From NCBI GenBank assembly GCA_028280485.1, contig JANQLS010000050.1:1-53861 (forward strand): a stretch of DNA of 53,861 bases, read 5' to 3'. Position numbers and translations under genes: made by a program. Shown here piece after piece: positions 26,008 through 34,433 of the stretch. Numbering within the stretch: the first letter of the stretch is position 1; each line of letters begins with the position of its first letter. Under the pieces are notes generated by a model. The model was not told where the DNA came from and did not search any database. It saw only the letters and a list, made by a program, of their open reading frames with translations. This DNA is from Planctomycetota bacterium. Lineage in GTDB: Bacteria; Planctomycetota; UBA8108; JACQVS01.

Positions 26008-28737
26008 GTGTCGAATCGAGATAGTCGAGCCATTGTAGCTTCCAATTCTCAGGGCCCAGGTTCTGAAGGAGAAAGTTTGGCTGCGACTTCTGTGTCATTA
26101 AATCCTTCGGATCGCTTAGGCTTCCACGGGAAATTGCTACTCTCGACTGTTTGTCTCCTTGCAGCGCTGGGGACGATCTTCATTTTTTCCGCCAGCTTTT
26201 ATCAAAAGGGCGTTGAAGGAGATGCATTCTTTTTCATCCGTCGCCAGTTGATGTGGTTACCACTGGCCATCCTAGCCGGAATGGTGACTTACCACCTCGA
26301 TTACCGTCACTTCGCAAAAAAACACCACTGGGTTCTGATCGCCACTTTAATCTTGTTGGCTGTCGTCGTCATTCCCGGGGTTGGTAAAAATTGGAACCAA
26401 TCGCGACGTTGGTTACCCGTTGGTCCGTTCCAGTTTCAACCATCTGAGCTGGCTAAGCTTGCGAGTTTGATCTTTATCGCTGGATTCTTTAGTCAAAAAC
26501 CGGAAAGACTCCATCAATTCATTAAGGGATTCCTCCCTGCAGTGGGCATGATCGCCCTGATGGTTTTATTGATTCTGGCGGAACCGGACCTCGGAACGGC
26601 CGTCTTTATTTTAGGTCTATCCGGATTGCTCTTTTTGATCGCCGGGGTTAAACGACGGTACTTAATCTTTTCTGCGTGTTTCTTCGCTCCCGTGATCGGA
26701 ATCGCGGCCTTTTTGCGTTGGGGAATGGTTCAGCATCGCCTCTTGGGTTTTTTAGAACCGGAGAAGGTGTTCCAAGTGAAACATTCTCTTTATGCCTTAG
26801 GAAACGGTGGAGCCTTCGGCCAAGGATTGGGAGCCGGCTCCCAAAAGTTAAAATTCCTACCTGAGCCTTACTCCGATTTTATCCTCTCGATCATTGGAGA
26901 AGAGTTTGGATTCCTTGGCACGGGTCTGGTGGTCATCCTTTTCGTTGTCCTGTTGTGGTCGAGCGTAGGGATCGCCCGTCAAGCTCGTGATTACTTCGGA
27001 TTTGTTCTCGCCTCGGGAATCGGTTTAGCAATCGCTCTTCAAGCCGCAACCAATATTGCAGTGGTTACGGCCAGTGCACCCACTAAAGGTATTCCCCTTC
27101 CACTTTTGACATTTGGAGGCTCCGGGCTGTGTATGACTTTGGCCCAAGTGGGGCTTCTGCTTTCGATCAATCGCATTCGAAAAGAAGAAGGTACTTTGCC
27201 AGAGATGGATCTCGACGAAGTATCGGTTGCGGTCTTGGAGAAACCCATCCTCAAACAAGCCGAAGAAAAGGAAACTGTGGAATCGGTTTCTGAGCCGGAA
27301 ATCCTTCAAAAGGATGAAGAGATTGAAGAAGTTGACCTTCCTGAAGAGGAAGAACTCATCGAAGAAGAGGAATTCGAAGAAGAATTAGAAGAGGCAGAAG
27401 AAGAAAGCGATGATGCTGTAGAGGAAGAGGATGAGGATGATGAATATGAATGGATCGAAGAAGAGGAAGAAGATTCGATCGCTGGGGTCGAAGAGAAATT
27501 TGATCTTCCCGAAGATGCCGTCCAATTAGAAATCGATTTTCAGTCCGAATCTAATCAAAAAGAAACTGGGCAAGAAGAAACTGGGCAAGAAGAAACTGGG
27601 CAAGAAGAAACTGGGCAAGAAGAACAGGTCGCTCAAGCAGAACCCGAAAGCCACTTTGAGAGTGAAGAAGAAGCTCCTCTCGAAAGGGTGGCTCCGGTTC
27701 AGGATACAGCTGAAGAGCGACTCGAAGAGGAGTCAGAAGAAGAATCTGTTCAAGCTGAATCTGAAGATGGTTCCGAGTCTGTAGTAGAAGTGGAAGTCGA
27801 AGAACAATCTGAAGAGATCCCCAAAGAAGAGCTTGAAACGGTCGATCTTTTAGATGCGATCGAAGCAGCTGAAGCTGAAGCGAAAGAAGTCAGTGAAGCC
27901 GAGGCAGAAAGTGAAGTTGAAGCCTCAGAACTCTCTTCAGAGCTTTTAACTCAAGTAGCGGAAGAGTCCAACGAAGTTCCTGAAGTCATCGAGAGCGTTC
28001 TAACCCCTTCATCGGAAAGGGTGATTGAAGAAGAAGTCCAGGCTGAGGATCAGGGTGCTGAAGAAACTAAAGAAGAAGCGACGCTCACTGAAGAGTCAGT
28101 TGAACAATCTTTAAAAGAGGAACTCGACTCCGCGGAAGAAAACCCAGTTGAAGACGTTGAGGTCGAGAAAGAAGAACCTCAAGGCCAAGTCGAAGAAGAT
28201 GCAACAGAAGAATCCAGCGGAGCTGCAGAATCGGAGGAATTCGAAGAAGAAGGTTCAGCTGAAGAAACAATCATGGAAGAAGAGTTAGAGTCCGAGGAAG
28301 AAACTTCTACAGAGGAAGACGACGAAGAATACGAGTGGGTAGAAGTCGATGAGGATGATGACTCTCCTGAAGAAGATTACGAGGAGTATGAAGAGTACGA
28401 AGAAGACGAAGAAGAGTCCGAAGGAGAATCCGCCATCGATGATGACGGGTTTGAAGAATTCGATGACGACGAGGAAGAGGGCGAAGAATTAGAAGATTCA
28501 GAGGAAGAGTACGAAGAAGCTGAAGATGGCGCTGAAGAAGAGGATGAAGAAGAGGATGAAGAAGATTACGAGTATGAATACGAATATGTCTACGAGGAAG
28601 TAGATGAAGAAGATGATGCCGACGACTCTGAAGATGATTCTACCACCTCTGAACTCGTAGAAGAAACGAGTGAAGAAGAGACCGAGGGGGAGGTCGCTAA
28701 TGTTCCAGCTCACTCCGAATCGAGGGAGAAGAAATGA
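26008..28737 (+). CDS. ftsW: FtsW glycosyltransferase with long acidic cytoplasmic tail
   Basis: A SEDS-family septal glycosyltransferase that polymerises lipid II. GTG 26008 is the start, with GGAG six bases upstream; the TTG at 25996 overlaps that site. Residues 40-395 hold about ten membrane helices with typical parts: RRQLMWLPLAILAG, the conserved QPSELAKLA, AEPDLGTA, YALGNGGAFGQGLG, FSDFI-like PEPYSDFILSIIGEEFGF, and PLPLLTFGGSGL. Residues from about 400 to 909 are an extension found in no standard FtsW: more than half Glu and Asp, almost no Lys, with tandem QEETG (27556-27624) and two related segments DDEYEWIEEE and DEEYEWVEVD. It ends in EKK. The tail follows the last helix, so is probably cytoplasmic. 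It overlaps murG by four bases. Confidence 0.95.
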   Translation: MSNRDSRAIVASNSQGPGSEGESLAATSVSLNPSDRLGFHGKLLLSTVCLLAALGTIFIFSASFYQKGVEGDAFFFIRRQLMWLPLAILAGMVTYHLDYRHFAKKHHWVLIATLILLAVVVIPGVGKNWNQSRRWLPVGPFQFQPSELAKLASLIFIAGFFSQKPERLHQFIKGFLPAVGMIALMVLLILAEPDLGTAVFILGLSGLLFLIAGVKRRYLIFSACFFAPVIGIAAFLRWGMVQHRLLGFLEPEKVFQVKHSLYALGNGGAFGQGLGAGSQKLKFLPEPYSDFILSIIGEEFGFLGTGLVVILFVVLLWSSVGIARQARDYFGFVLASGIGLAIALQAATNIAVVTASAPTKGIPLPLLTFGGSGLCMTLAQVGLLLSINRIRKEEGTLPEMDLDEVSVAVLEKPILKQAEEKETVESVSEPEILQKDEEIEEVDLPEEEELIEEEEFEEELEEAEEESDDAVEEEDEDDEYEWIEEEEEDSIAGVEEKFDLPEDAVQLEIDFQSESNQKETGQEETGQEETGQEETGQEEQVAQAEPESHFESEEEAPLERVAPVQDTAEERLEEESEEESVQAESEDGSESVVEVEVEEQSEEIPKEELETVDLLDAIEAAEAEAKEVSEAEAESEVEASELSSELLTQVAEESNEVPEVIESVLTPSSERVIEEEVQAEDQGAEETKEEATLTEESVEQSLKEELDSAEENPVEDVEVEKEEPQGQVEEDATEESSGAAESEEFEEEGSAEETIMEEELESEEETSTEEDDEEYEWVEVDEDDDSPEEDYEEYEEYEEDEEESEGESAIDDDGFEEFDDDEEEGEELEDSEEEYEEAEDGAEEEDEEEDEEDYEYEYEYVYEEVDEEDDADDSEDDSTTSELVEETSEEETEGEVANVPAHSESREKK
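27556..27624 (+). repeat. 15-bp tandem repeat in ftsW
   Basis: Four units of caagaagaaactggg (the first reads caaaaagaaactggg), plus a partial fifth, encode QKETG followed by QEETG repeats. The unit length is a multiple of three, so copy-number change would keep the frame. Confidence 0.9.
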
Positions 28738-29918
28738 TTCGACCCATTCAACCGATTCCTAGCCGCTACGGGCCACCACGAGATGTCGACTTTGTCGCCA
28801 CCGGGGTGAAGCTCAATGAAGTGGTTTTCTTCGGTGGAGGAACCGGGGGACATCTGACGCCTGGTTTAGCTTTAGCAGAAAAGATCCTCGCTCGTCATCC
28901 TCGATGTAAGTTAACTCTGTTTCGCACCCATCGGGAAATTGAATCCGTTGTGACCTCAGGAGCTCACCTCGACTCTCACTCCCTTCAAATTTCGCCCCCT
29001 CGAAATCCAATCAAATTTGTTTATCAATGTGGGCGTGCCGTCGATCAAATTCGCAAGTACTTGTCGAGTTCCTCCATCGATGCCGCTATCGGCCTTGGAG
29101 GCTACCCGAGTGTTCCCGGGATTATCGCCAGTCGAATCGAAAATGTTCCGATCGTCTTGCTCGAACAAAATGCGATTGGAGGAAAAGTTAATCGTTGGTT
29201 TGCACCGATTGCGAACTGGATTGCTTGCCCAGGAGAGGAAAGCGTTCAAAGTTTCGGTGCGCTAAAACACATCGTCAATGTGGTAAACACGGGAAATCCC
29301 CTTCGTATTTCGGTCGAAGAGGCTCGGTCGTGGAGATTTAAACGCCAGCCAGAAGTTCGACGTCAGCAAGCCGGTGCCTTAGGGCGTCGAGTTCTCTTGG
29401 TCGTGGGAGGGAGTCAAGGTTCCCGCCCGTTGAATCAAGGTATCCTCGAACTCTTGCTCAGTGCTCCCCAGTATCGAGAAAAGATTTTCGTTATTCATGT
29501 GACGGGGCAACAGGATGAAGAACCCGTAAGAGAAGCGTATAAAAAAGCTGGCTGGATGGCCAAAGTTTCAGCCTACGAGAAAAATTTACCCATCTTGATG
29601 GCCTCTGCCGATCTCGTCGTAGCTCGAAGTGGAGGAAGCTCTGTTTCTGAACTCGCCGCGGTTGGTGTTCCTTCCATTTTAGTTCCCTACCCGAACCACC
29701 GGGATCAACACCAATCGCTCAATGCGCGGGGATTAGCCTTAGCTGGCGGGTGTCAAATTATTGATCAAAATCTCTTCTTAGCTGGAGCTAAAGAACGAGT
29801 TTTCGAATTGCTATTTGATCGAAGGAAAAGGGAATACATGGAGGAGGCAGCCCTAAAGTATGCTCGTACCGACGGGGCTGATCGATTAGTAGATTTGATC
29901 GAGGAGATTACAGTATGA
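28734..29918 (+). CDS. murG: UDP-GlcNAc:lipid I N-acetylglucosaminyltransferase MurG
   Basis: A 394-residue GT28 enzyme that makes lipid II on the inner face of the membrane. Motifs: GGGTGGH (34-40) followed by LTPGLALAEKI, GLGGYPSVPGIIAS, LLEQNAIGGKVNR, VGGSQGSRPLN, and the UDP-binding VVARSGGSSVSELAAVGVPS with PYPNHRDQHQSLNA. An extra 28 residues precede the usual N-terminus (MIRPIQPIPSRYG). The ATG at 28734 overlaps the ftsW stop (ATGA), with gagggagaagaa upstream, so translation is coupled to ftsW. Confidence 0.97.
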   Translation: MIRPIQPIPSRYGPPRDVDFVATGVKLNEVVFFGGGTGGHLTPGLALAEKILARHPRCKLTLFRTHREIESVVTSGAHLDSHSLQISPPRNPIKFVYQCGRAVDQIRKYLSSSSIDAAIGLGGYPSVPGIIASRIENVPIVLLEQNAIGGKVNRWFAPIANWIACPGEESVQSFGALKHIVNVVNTGNPLRISVEEARSWRFKRQPEVRRQQAGALGRRVLLVVGGSQGSRPLNQGILELLLSAPQYREKIFVIHVTGQQDEEPVREAYKKAGWMAKVSAYEKNLPILMASADLVVARSGGSSVSELAAVGVPSILVPYPNHRDQHQSLNARGLALAGGCQIIDQNLFLAGAKERVFELLFDRRKREYMEEAALKYARTDGADRLVDLIEEITV

Positions 29919-30028
29919 ATTCACTTCGATCACGATGCTTAGTACAAGGTTTTTTAAATGGAGTCACCGTGATCTCCAATTCTGATCTATCTTCAAATAG
30001 GAGCCGTGAATTCTCACCGAGATGAACG

Positions 30029-30955
30029 ATGTCTAGAGGATTTAAAATCTTCCTATTCTTACTCATCGGCGTAGCGACGTTTGCGGTATATCGTAACCGT
30101 GAGAGTCGACTGATTCGGATCCTCGATGGATTCTATGCTCAGGTGGTCGAAGTTGAGAAGGAAGAGAAAGAACAAGCCTGGGAAGACTATGGTCCCGTCA
30201 ATCCCATCGATGGAGCCTTGAGTATCGACGATGATCAAAACGAAGTTTTGATCGTCAAGGTGAAGCCTGATCCCTTGTTGGTCCACAATGAAGAAATCGT
30301 GGAGCCTGAGCTTCCTCCTGAAGGAGAAGGACATTATCTCCCCGAAGGTGATATCGATGGCAGTGATTCTCAGCCCATCGGCAACGAGGTCTTTATTGAT
30401 GGAGAGCTCGCCCAAGTCGATGAAGATCCTACCTTGGATGGTGATCATCAGGAATCACAGGAAGACTTAACGGGTACTGAAGACGAAAATTCAGCGAATC
30501 AAGAAACCGAAGATCCAGTCGTTCAGGCTGATCAAGACGGCTATACCGAGCTTGAACATCTCGTCACCAGTAATGAGAAGCTTTGGAATATCGCCGAGAA
30601 ATACTTCAACAAGGGATGGCGATATAAAGAAATCATGGCTTGGAACGGCTTGAAGTCGGAATCGATTCGTTCCGGTCAAAAGCTAAAAATTCGTATCCCC
30701 AAAAAAACATCTGCAGCGAGTACTGGAAGAGTCGATCGACAGGATTTTGAAGCTGATGAAAAGCCGATTAAAAAGCTTCATGTTCACAAAGTTACAAACG
30801 GAGAATCTCTCGCCACGATCGCTCGAAAATACTATAAGGGTAATGGGGATCGCTGGGAGATTATCCACAACGCCAACCGGGATGTGCTCAAGAATCCCGA
30901 TGAACTCGTCATCGGTATGAAGCTAAAAATTCCTAATCCTTTAGGAGGCATCTAA
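30029..30955 (+). CDS. membrane-anchored protein with two LysM domains
   Basis: A 308-residue protein inserted in the dcw cluster between murG and murC. Residues 5-20 form an N-terminal membrane helix. A long acidic region (about 35-170, rich in Glu, Asp, Pro) follows. Then come two LysM modules: about 176-223 (LVTSNEKLWNIAEKYF to SGQKLKIRIP) and 252-304 (HKVTNGESLATIARKYY to GMKLKIPN). LysM binds GlcNAc in peptidoglycan, so the protein probably links membrane and wall on the outer face. No enzyme domain is present. A division or wall-anchoring role is inferred from the location. Start ATG 30029; the overlapping ATG at 30022 is in another frame. Confidence 0.9.
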   Translation: MSRGFKIFLFLLIGVATFAVYRNRESRLIRILDGFYAQVVEVEKEEKEQAWEDYGPVNPIDGALSIDDDQNEVLIVKVKPDPLLVHNEEIVEPELPPEGEGHYLPEGDIDGSDSQPIGNEVFIDGELAQVDEDPTLDGDHQESQEDLTGTEDENSANQETEDPVVQADQDGYTELEHLVTSNEKLWNIAEKYFNKGWRYKEIMAWNGLKSESIRSGQKLKIRIPKKTSAASTGRVDRQDFEADEKPIKKLHVHKVTNGESLATIARKYYKGNGDRWEIIHNANRDVLKNPDELVIGMKLKIPNPLGGI

Positions 30956-31026
30956 CAAAATTCGATGGGAGACCGAGTGGGCGCGTAAAGAAGTGAAATT
31001 TAGTTGAAAATTGAAGAGAAGAATAC

Positions 31027-32463
31027 ATGGTCTTTAATCTCAAAGGCAAATACCCCTCAAACCTGGAGGCGATCCAACAAATCGACCTTCAGAATGTGCA
31101 CCTCATCGGGGTTGCAGGTACCGGGTTAAGAGGGCTCGCTGCCATCTTGACTCAGCGAGGTGTGTTTGTATCCGGAAGTGAGCCTGCGGACTCTCCTGTC
31201 TTAGAGGACTTATTGGAGATGGGAGTGGAATGTTATGTCGGACACAAGAGTGAAAATGTTCCTCCAGAAACTCAAGCTTTGGTGATATCGGCAGCCGTTA
31301 GTGACGATAATCCCGAAGTGGTTGAGGCTCAAAAGAGAAACCTTCCCATCTTTAAGTACGCTGAGTTCATCGGTTTTTTGATGAGCGAGCGTCAAGGCAT
31401 CGCCATCGCCGGAACCCACGGCAAGACCACGACCACTGCGATGACCGCACAAGCTCTCCTCCAGGCCAACAAACGTCCTGGCTTCATTATCGGCGGAGAT
31501 TATCCCACGATCGGGGGATCAGCCAGTTGGGGGGGAGGTGAGCACTTCATTGCTGAAGCCTGCGAGTTTGATCGTAGTTTTTTAAATCTCAGGCCCCACT
31601 TTGGCATCATTACGAATGTCGAGGAAGATCATCTCGATTACTTCAGTTCGATCGAAGACATCAAAAAGGCCTTCGCGCAATTTATTCATCTGATTGATGC
31701 TGAGGGCTTTTTAGTCATCAATGCGGATGATCCTCACAGTGACTTCTTGGCGAAGGAATCCCGCTGTTCCATCGGTAAATTCAGTTTGAAGCCTCACGGA
31801 GGAGATTGGTGGGCTGAAGACTTAAAGCCTCTCAATGGGGGGCACCAGTTTAAAGCCGTGTCACGAACGGGTGAAAGTATCGTCATCAATCTGTCGGTTC
31901 CGGGTGTTCACAATGTTAAAAATGCCCTCGCCGTCTTAGTGCTTCTTCAACACTTAGAAGTACCTTTAGAAACTGTGGCTCAAGCATTAGAAAAATTTCA
32001 GGGGGTTAAGCGACGTTTTGAAATCTTGTTGAAGGAACCGGCGGTCGTCATCGATGACTATGCCCACCATCCCACTGAAATTGAAATGGTGATCAAAGCC
32101 GCGAGAGAAACCTTCCCGAAACAACGCATTCGAGTGATTTTTCAACCCCATCAGTATTCGAGAACCTACCGCTTCTTGTGGGAGTTCGCCGAAACCTTAT
32201 CCTCAGCCGATGAGGTCTTGGTGACCGAAGTCTTCGCGGCTCGAGATAGCCATGAGGATATTCGAAGGATCGACTCTAAAAAATTAGTCGAAGCGATTAT
32301 TCAACAGGGAGGAAAAGCCCGGTTCAGTTCAGGTTTTGATTCCGTTATCAAAGATCTTCTTCAATCCTTTAAAAGCGGCGACGTTTTATTATGTCTCGGT
32401 GCAGGAGACATCACCTATCTCGCCGCTCAAATCGCTGAAGCCCTCAATCCTGGGAACCCCTGA
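31027..32463 (+). CDS. murC: UDP-MurNAc:L-alanine ligase MurC
   Basis: A 478-residue ligase that adds L-Ala to UDP-MurNAc. Seen: VHLIGVAGTGLRGLAAIL at the N-terminal nucleotide-sugar domain, the ATP loop GTHGKTTTT (129-137), EACEFDRSFL, NVEEDHLDYF, VPGVHNVKNALA, GVKRRFEIL, and DDYAHHPTEI with QPHQYSRT in the C-domain. Everything needed for activity is present, and the length is normal. ATG 31027 follows ttgaagagaagaatac. The stop overlaps the murB start. Confidence 0.97.
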   Translation: MVFNLKGKYPSNLEAIQQIDLQNVHLIGVAGTGLRGLAAILTQRGVFVSGSEPADSPVLEDLLEMGVECYVGHKSENVPPETQALVISAAVSDDNPEVVEAQKRNLPIFKYAEFIGFLMSERQGIAIAGTHGKTTTTAMTAQALLQANKRPGFIIGGDYPTIGGSASWGGGEHFIAEACEFDRSFLNLRPHFGIITNVEEDHLDYFSSIEDIKKAFAQFIHLIDAEGFLVINADDPHSDFLAKESRCSIGKFSLKPHGGDWWAEDLKPLNGGHQFKAVSRTGESIVINLSVPGVHNVKNALAVLVLLQHLEVPLETVAQALEKFQGVKRRFEILLKEPAVVIDDYAHHPTEIEMVIKAARETFPKQRIRVIFQPHQYSRTYRFLWEFAETLSSADEVLVTEVFAARDSHEDIRRIDSKKLVEAIIQQGGKARFSSGFDSVIKDLLQSFKSGDVLLCLGAGDITYLAAQIAEALNPGNP

Positions 32464-33362
32464 TGAGTTTTAGACACAGCCCGGAAAACACATTGAGTAA
32501 AAGAACTTCCCTCGGCGTTGGAGGTGAAGCTTTGAGGCTCCATGTTCCTCAGTCTATTGCCGAATTTGCCAGCTTGTTGAAAGGCTTCAACGATGCGGGT
32601 GAATTCCCATTTATCTTAGGTGGTGGCTGTAACACTCTGTTTCCAAGTCAATCTTTCAATCGACCTGTCATTCATACGGTGGAGCTCAATTCCATCGAAG
32701 TGGCCGGAACTCGAATGCGAGCGCAGGCGGGAGTCCGTTTGGAAACTCTGATGCGCACCGCGATTCGCAATGGGCTTCAGGGATTGGAAATGTTCGGTGG
32801 AATTCCCGGTACAGTAGGCGGAGCCGTCGCGATGAATGCGGGAGGTTCGGGATTTGATTTTGGTCAAAGGATCTCTCATCTCACTGTGATCGACCCTCAA
32901 ACAGGCAAGCCTTCGAATCTGGATGGTCGGGATGTCGAATGGAAGTATCGCTCCTGCGAACTCAACGGGCTGATCGTCGCCGAGGCGGAGTTCGCTCTTA
33001 AGAAAGAAGACCCTGTTCTTCTGCAAAAAAAATCGGTTGAGTTCATACGTAAAAAAGCGGAGAACCAACCCCTCGCATATTTAAGTGCCGGTTGTGTCTT
33101 TAAAAATCCACCCGGAAAAGCTGCAGCTAAGTTAATCGATGACGCCGGGCTGAAAGGAATGAGGGTGGGCAGCGCGCTCGTCTCTCCCGTTCATGCCAAC
33201 TTTATCGTGAATGCGGATGGAGCGGCCCGAAGTGAAGATGTGCTGGAATTAATTGAAAAAGTTCGTGAAAAAGTATTCGAAGCATTCTCAGTTAAGCTCG
33301 AATTAGAAATCGTCCTCGCAGAGGAGAGCGAATCCGAGGTGGTGTCCTCGGGAGCTTGTTAG
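32463..33362 (+). CDS. murB: UDP-N-acetylenolpyruvoylglucosamine reductase MurB
   Basis: A 299-residue FAD enzyme that reduces UDP-GlcNAc-enolpyruvate to UDP-MurNAc with NADPH. Seen: SLGVGGEALRLHVP, ILGGGCNTLF, the FAD segment GGIPGTVGGAVAMNAG (112-127) and KYRSCEL (161-167). The active-site segment reads SAGCVFKNP, with Cys211 where many MurB enzymes have the proton-donating Ser (GSVFKNP). Cys at this position is known in other bacterial branches and is probably functional. The compact length suggests the type II form without the extra loop. ATG 32463 overlaps the murC stop (TGATG). Confidence 0.96.
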   Translation: MSFRHSPENTLSKRTSLGVGGEALRLHVPQSIAEFASLLKGFNDAGEFPFILGGGCNTLFPSQSFNRPVIHTVELNSIEVAGTRMRAQAGVRLETLMRTAIRNGLQGLEMFGGIPGTVGGAVAMNAGGSGFDFGQRISHLTVIDPQTGKPSNLDGRDVEWKYRSCELNGLIVAEAEFALKKEDPVLLQKKSVEFIRKKAENQPLAYLSAGCVFKNPPGKAAAKLIDDAGLKGMRVGSALVSPVHANFIVNADGAARSEDVLELIEKVREKVFEAFSVKLELEIVLAEESESEVVSSGAC

Positions 33363-33378
33363 AGAATCCGTTTTAGAC

Positions 33379-34422
33379 ATGGCCCGAAAGAAAAAAAAGA
33401 CAAAAGAGTCATCTCAGTCTCGAGTCGATAGTGTGATCGCTCAATTGATCGAAAACCCAAGCGTACAACTCTTGGGGACGGTCTTATTGAGATTCGGCCT
33501 CATCGTGGGAGTTGCCGGGTTGACCTTTTTCTCCTTAGAGGTCGAACGTGAAGTTCAAGACGATCCCCGTTTCCAACTGAAGAATTGGAACTTTGAATTC
33601 GGTCAGTTTCCCGAGTGGGTGACTCCGCGTATTCAGGCGGATATCGAAAGTATTCGGTTTAATGGATTGATCGGACCGGAAGCAGAAGAAGGGCATATTT
33701 TTCAAGAAAACTTACTGGCGAGATTGAGAGAACGCTTGGCTCAAAATTCTTGGATCCAAGTCGTGAATGAACTCAAAATTCGTTATCCGGGTATCGATGA
33801 AAAAGGAGAGATCACTCAAGGGGGCCTCCTGATCGATATGAATCTTCGCCGCCCGATCGCCATCATCCAATTGGGGAATAAATTTTATTATTCCGATGAG
33901 CGAGGGATCTGTCTTGGAGAAGAGATTCCTCACGACGAATTGGCAATTCAAATCACGTTACCGATTATCCGCGGTGGAGAATCGTTCTCTCAAAATTTCC
34001 CTCTTCCTCTGCCAGGAGAGAACTGGAAGGTGCGCCAGATCTTAGAGGGTATCGAAGTCGCCCATCTCATTCACGATCGAAAAATCAATCAGCGCTTTCC
34101 CCGCAATCCGATCATCGAAATAGACATTTCCAATGTCGGGGGAGTTCTCCATCGCGATGCGAGCGAAATTAAAATCGTCGCTCGAGGTCCCAAGCCCATC
34201 GAAATGGATTGGGGGCGGTCACCGATCTCTCCTCGCCCTCGAACTTCATCGCTTGAAGATACTCTGAAAAAACTAGAGTGGATTCTAGAAAATCCCAATC
34301 AAAGAGATCTCGGCCAAACCACAACTCGAGAAGCTTTCTTAAGGCTCGACTTGCCGGGCCCTAATTATTTGCACGTCTTGCGCCCTGAGGAAGAGATAGA
34401 ATCTGGGAGCAGTAGTTTATAA
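33379..34422 (+). CDS. ftsQ: FtsQ/DivIB-like membrane protein
   Basis: A 347-residue bitopic protein at the usual ftsQ position after murB. The first 18 residues are basic (ARKKKKTKESSQSR). A membrane helix lies near 37-54 (TVLLRFGLIVGVAGLTFF), and the rest is extracytoplasmic. The region around SWIQVVNELKIRYPG followed by LLIDMNLRRPIAIIQLGNKF and YYSDERGICLGE has the FtsQ arrangement: strand, x-R-x-P-x-A, then D/E-x-x-G-x. The classical POTRA motif is too diverged to be sure of. A C-terminal Pro-rich stretch (SPISPRPRTSS) is extra. FtsQ scaffolds FtsB/FtsL; role inferred mostly from position and topology. Neither ftsA nor ftsZ follows. Confidence 0.75.
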   Translation: MARKKKKTKESSQSRVDSVIAQLIENPSVQLLGTVLLRFGLIVGVAGLTFFSLEVEREVQDDPRFQLKNWNFEFGQFPEWVTPRIQADIESIRFNGLIGPEAEEGHIFQENLLARLRERLAQNSWIQVVNELKIRYPGIDEKGEITQGGLLIDMNLRRPIAIIQLGNKFYYSDERGICLGEEIPHDELAIQITLPIIRGGESFSQNFPLPLPGENWKVRQILEGIEVAHLIHDRKINQRFPRNPIIEIDISNVGGVLHRDASEIKIVARGPKPIEMDWGRSPISPRPRTSSLEDTLKKLEWILENPNQRDLGQTTTREAFLRLDLPGPNYLHVLRPEEEIESGSSSL

Positions 34423-34433
34423 AGAATTAAAGA

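Noticed and set aside
27556..27624. Possible CRISPR-like tandem repeat
   Set aside because: The 15-bp units have no spacers and keep the ftsW frame; this is a coding repeat.
27040..28713. Minus-strand frames opposite ftsW
   Set aside because: They are a by-product of the Glu/Asp-rich codons (gaa, gat) read on the other strand.
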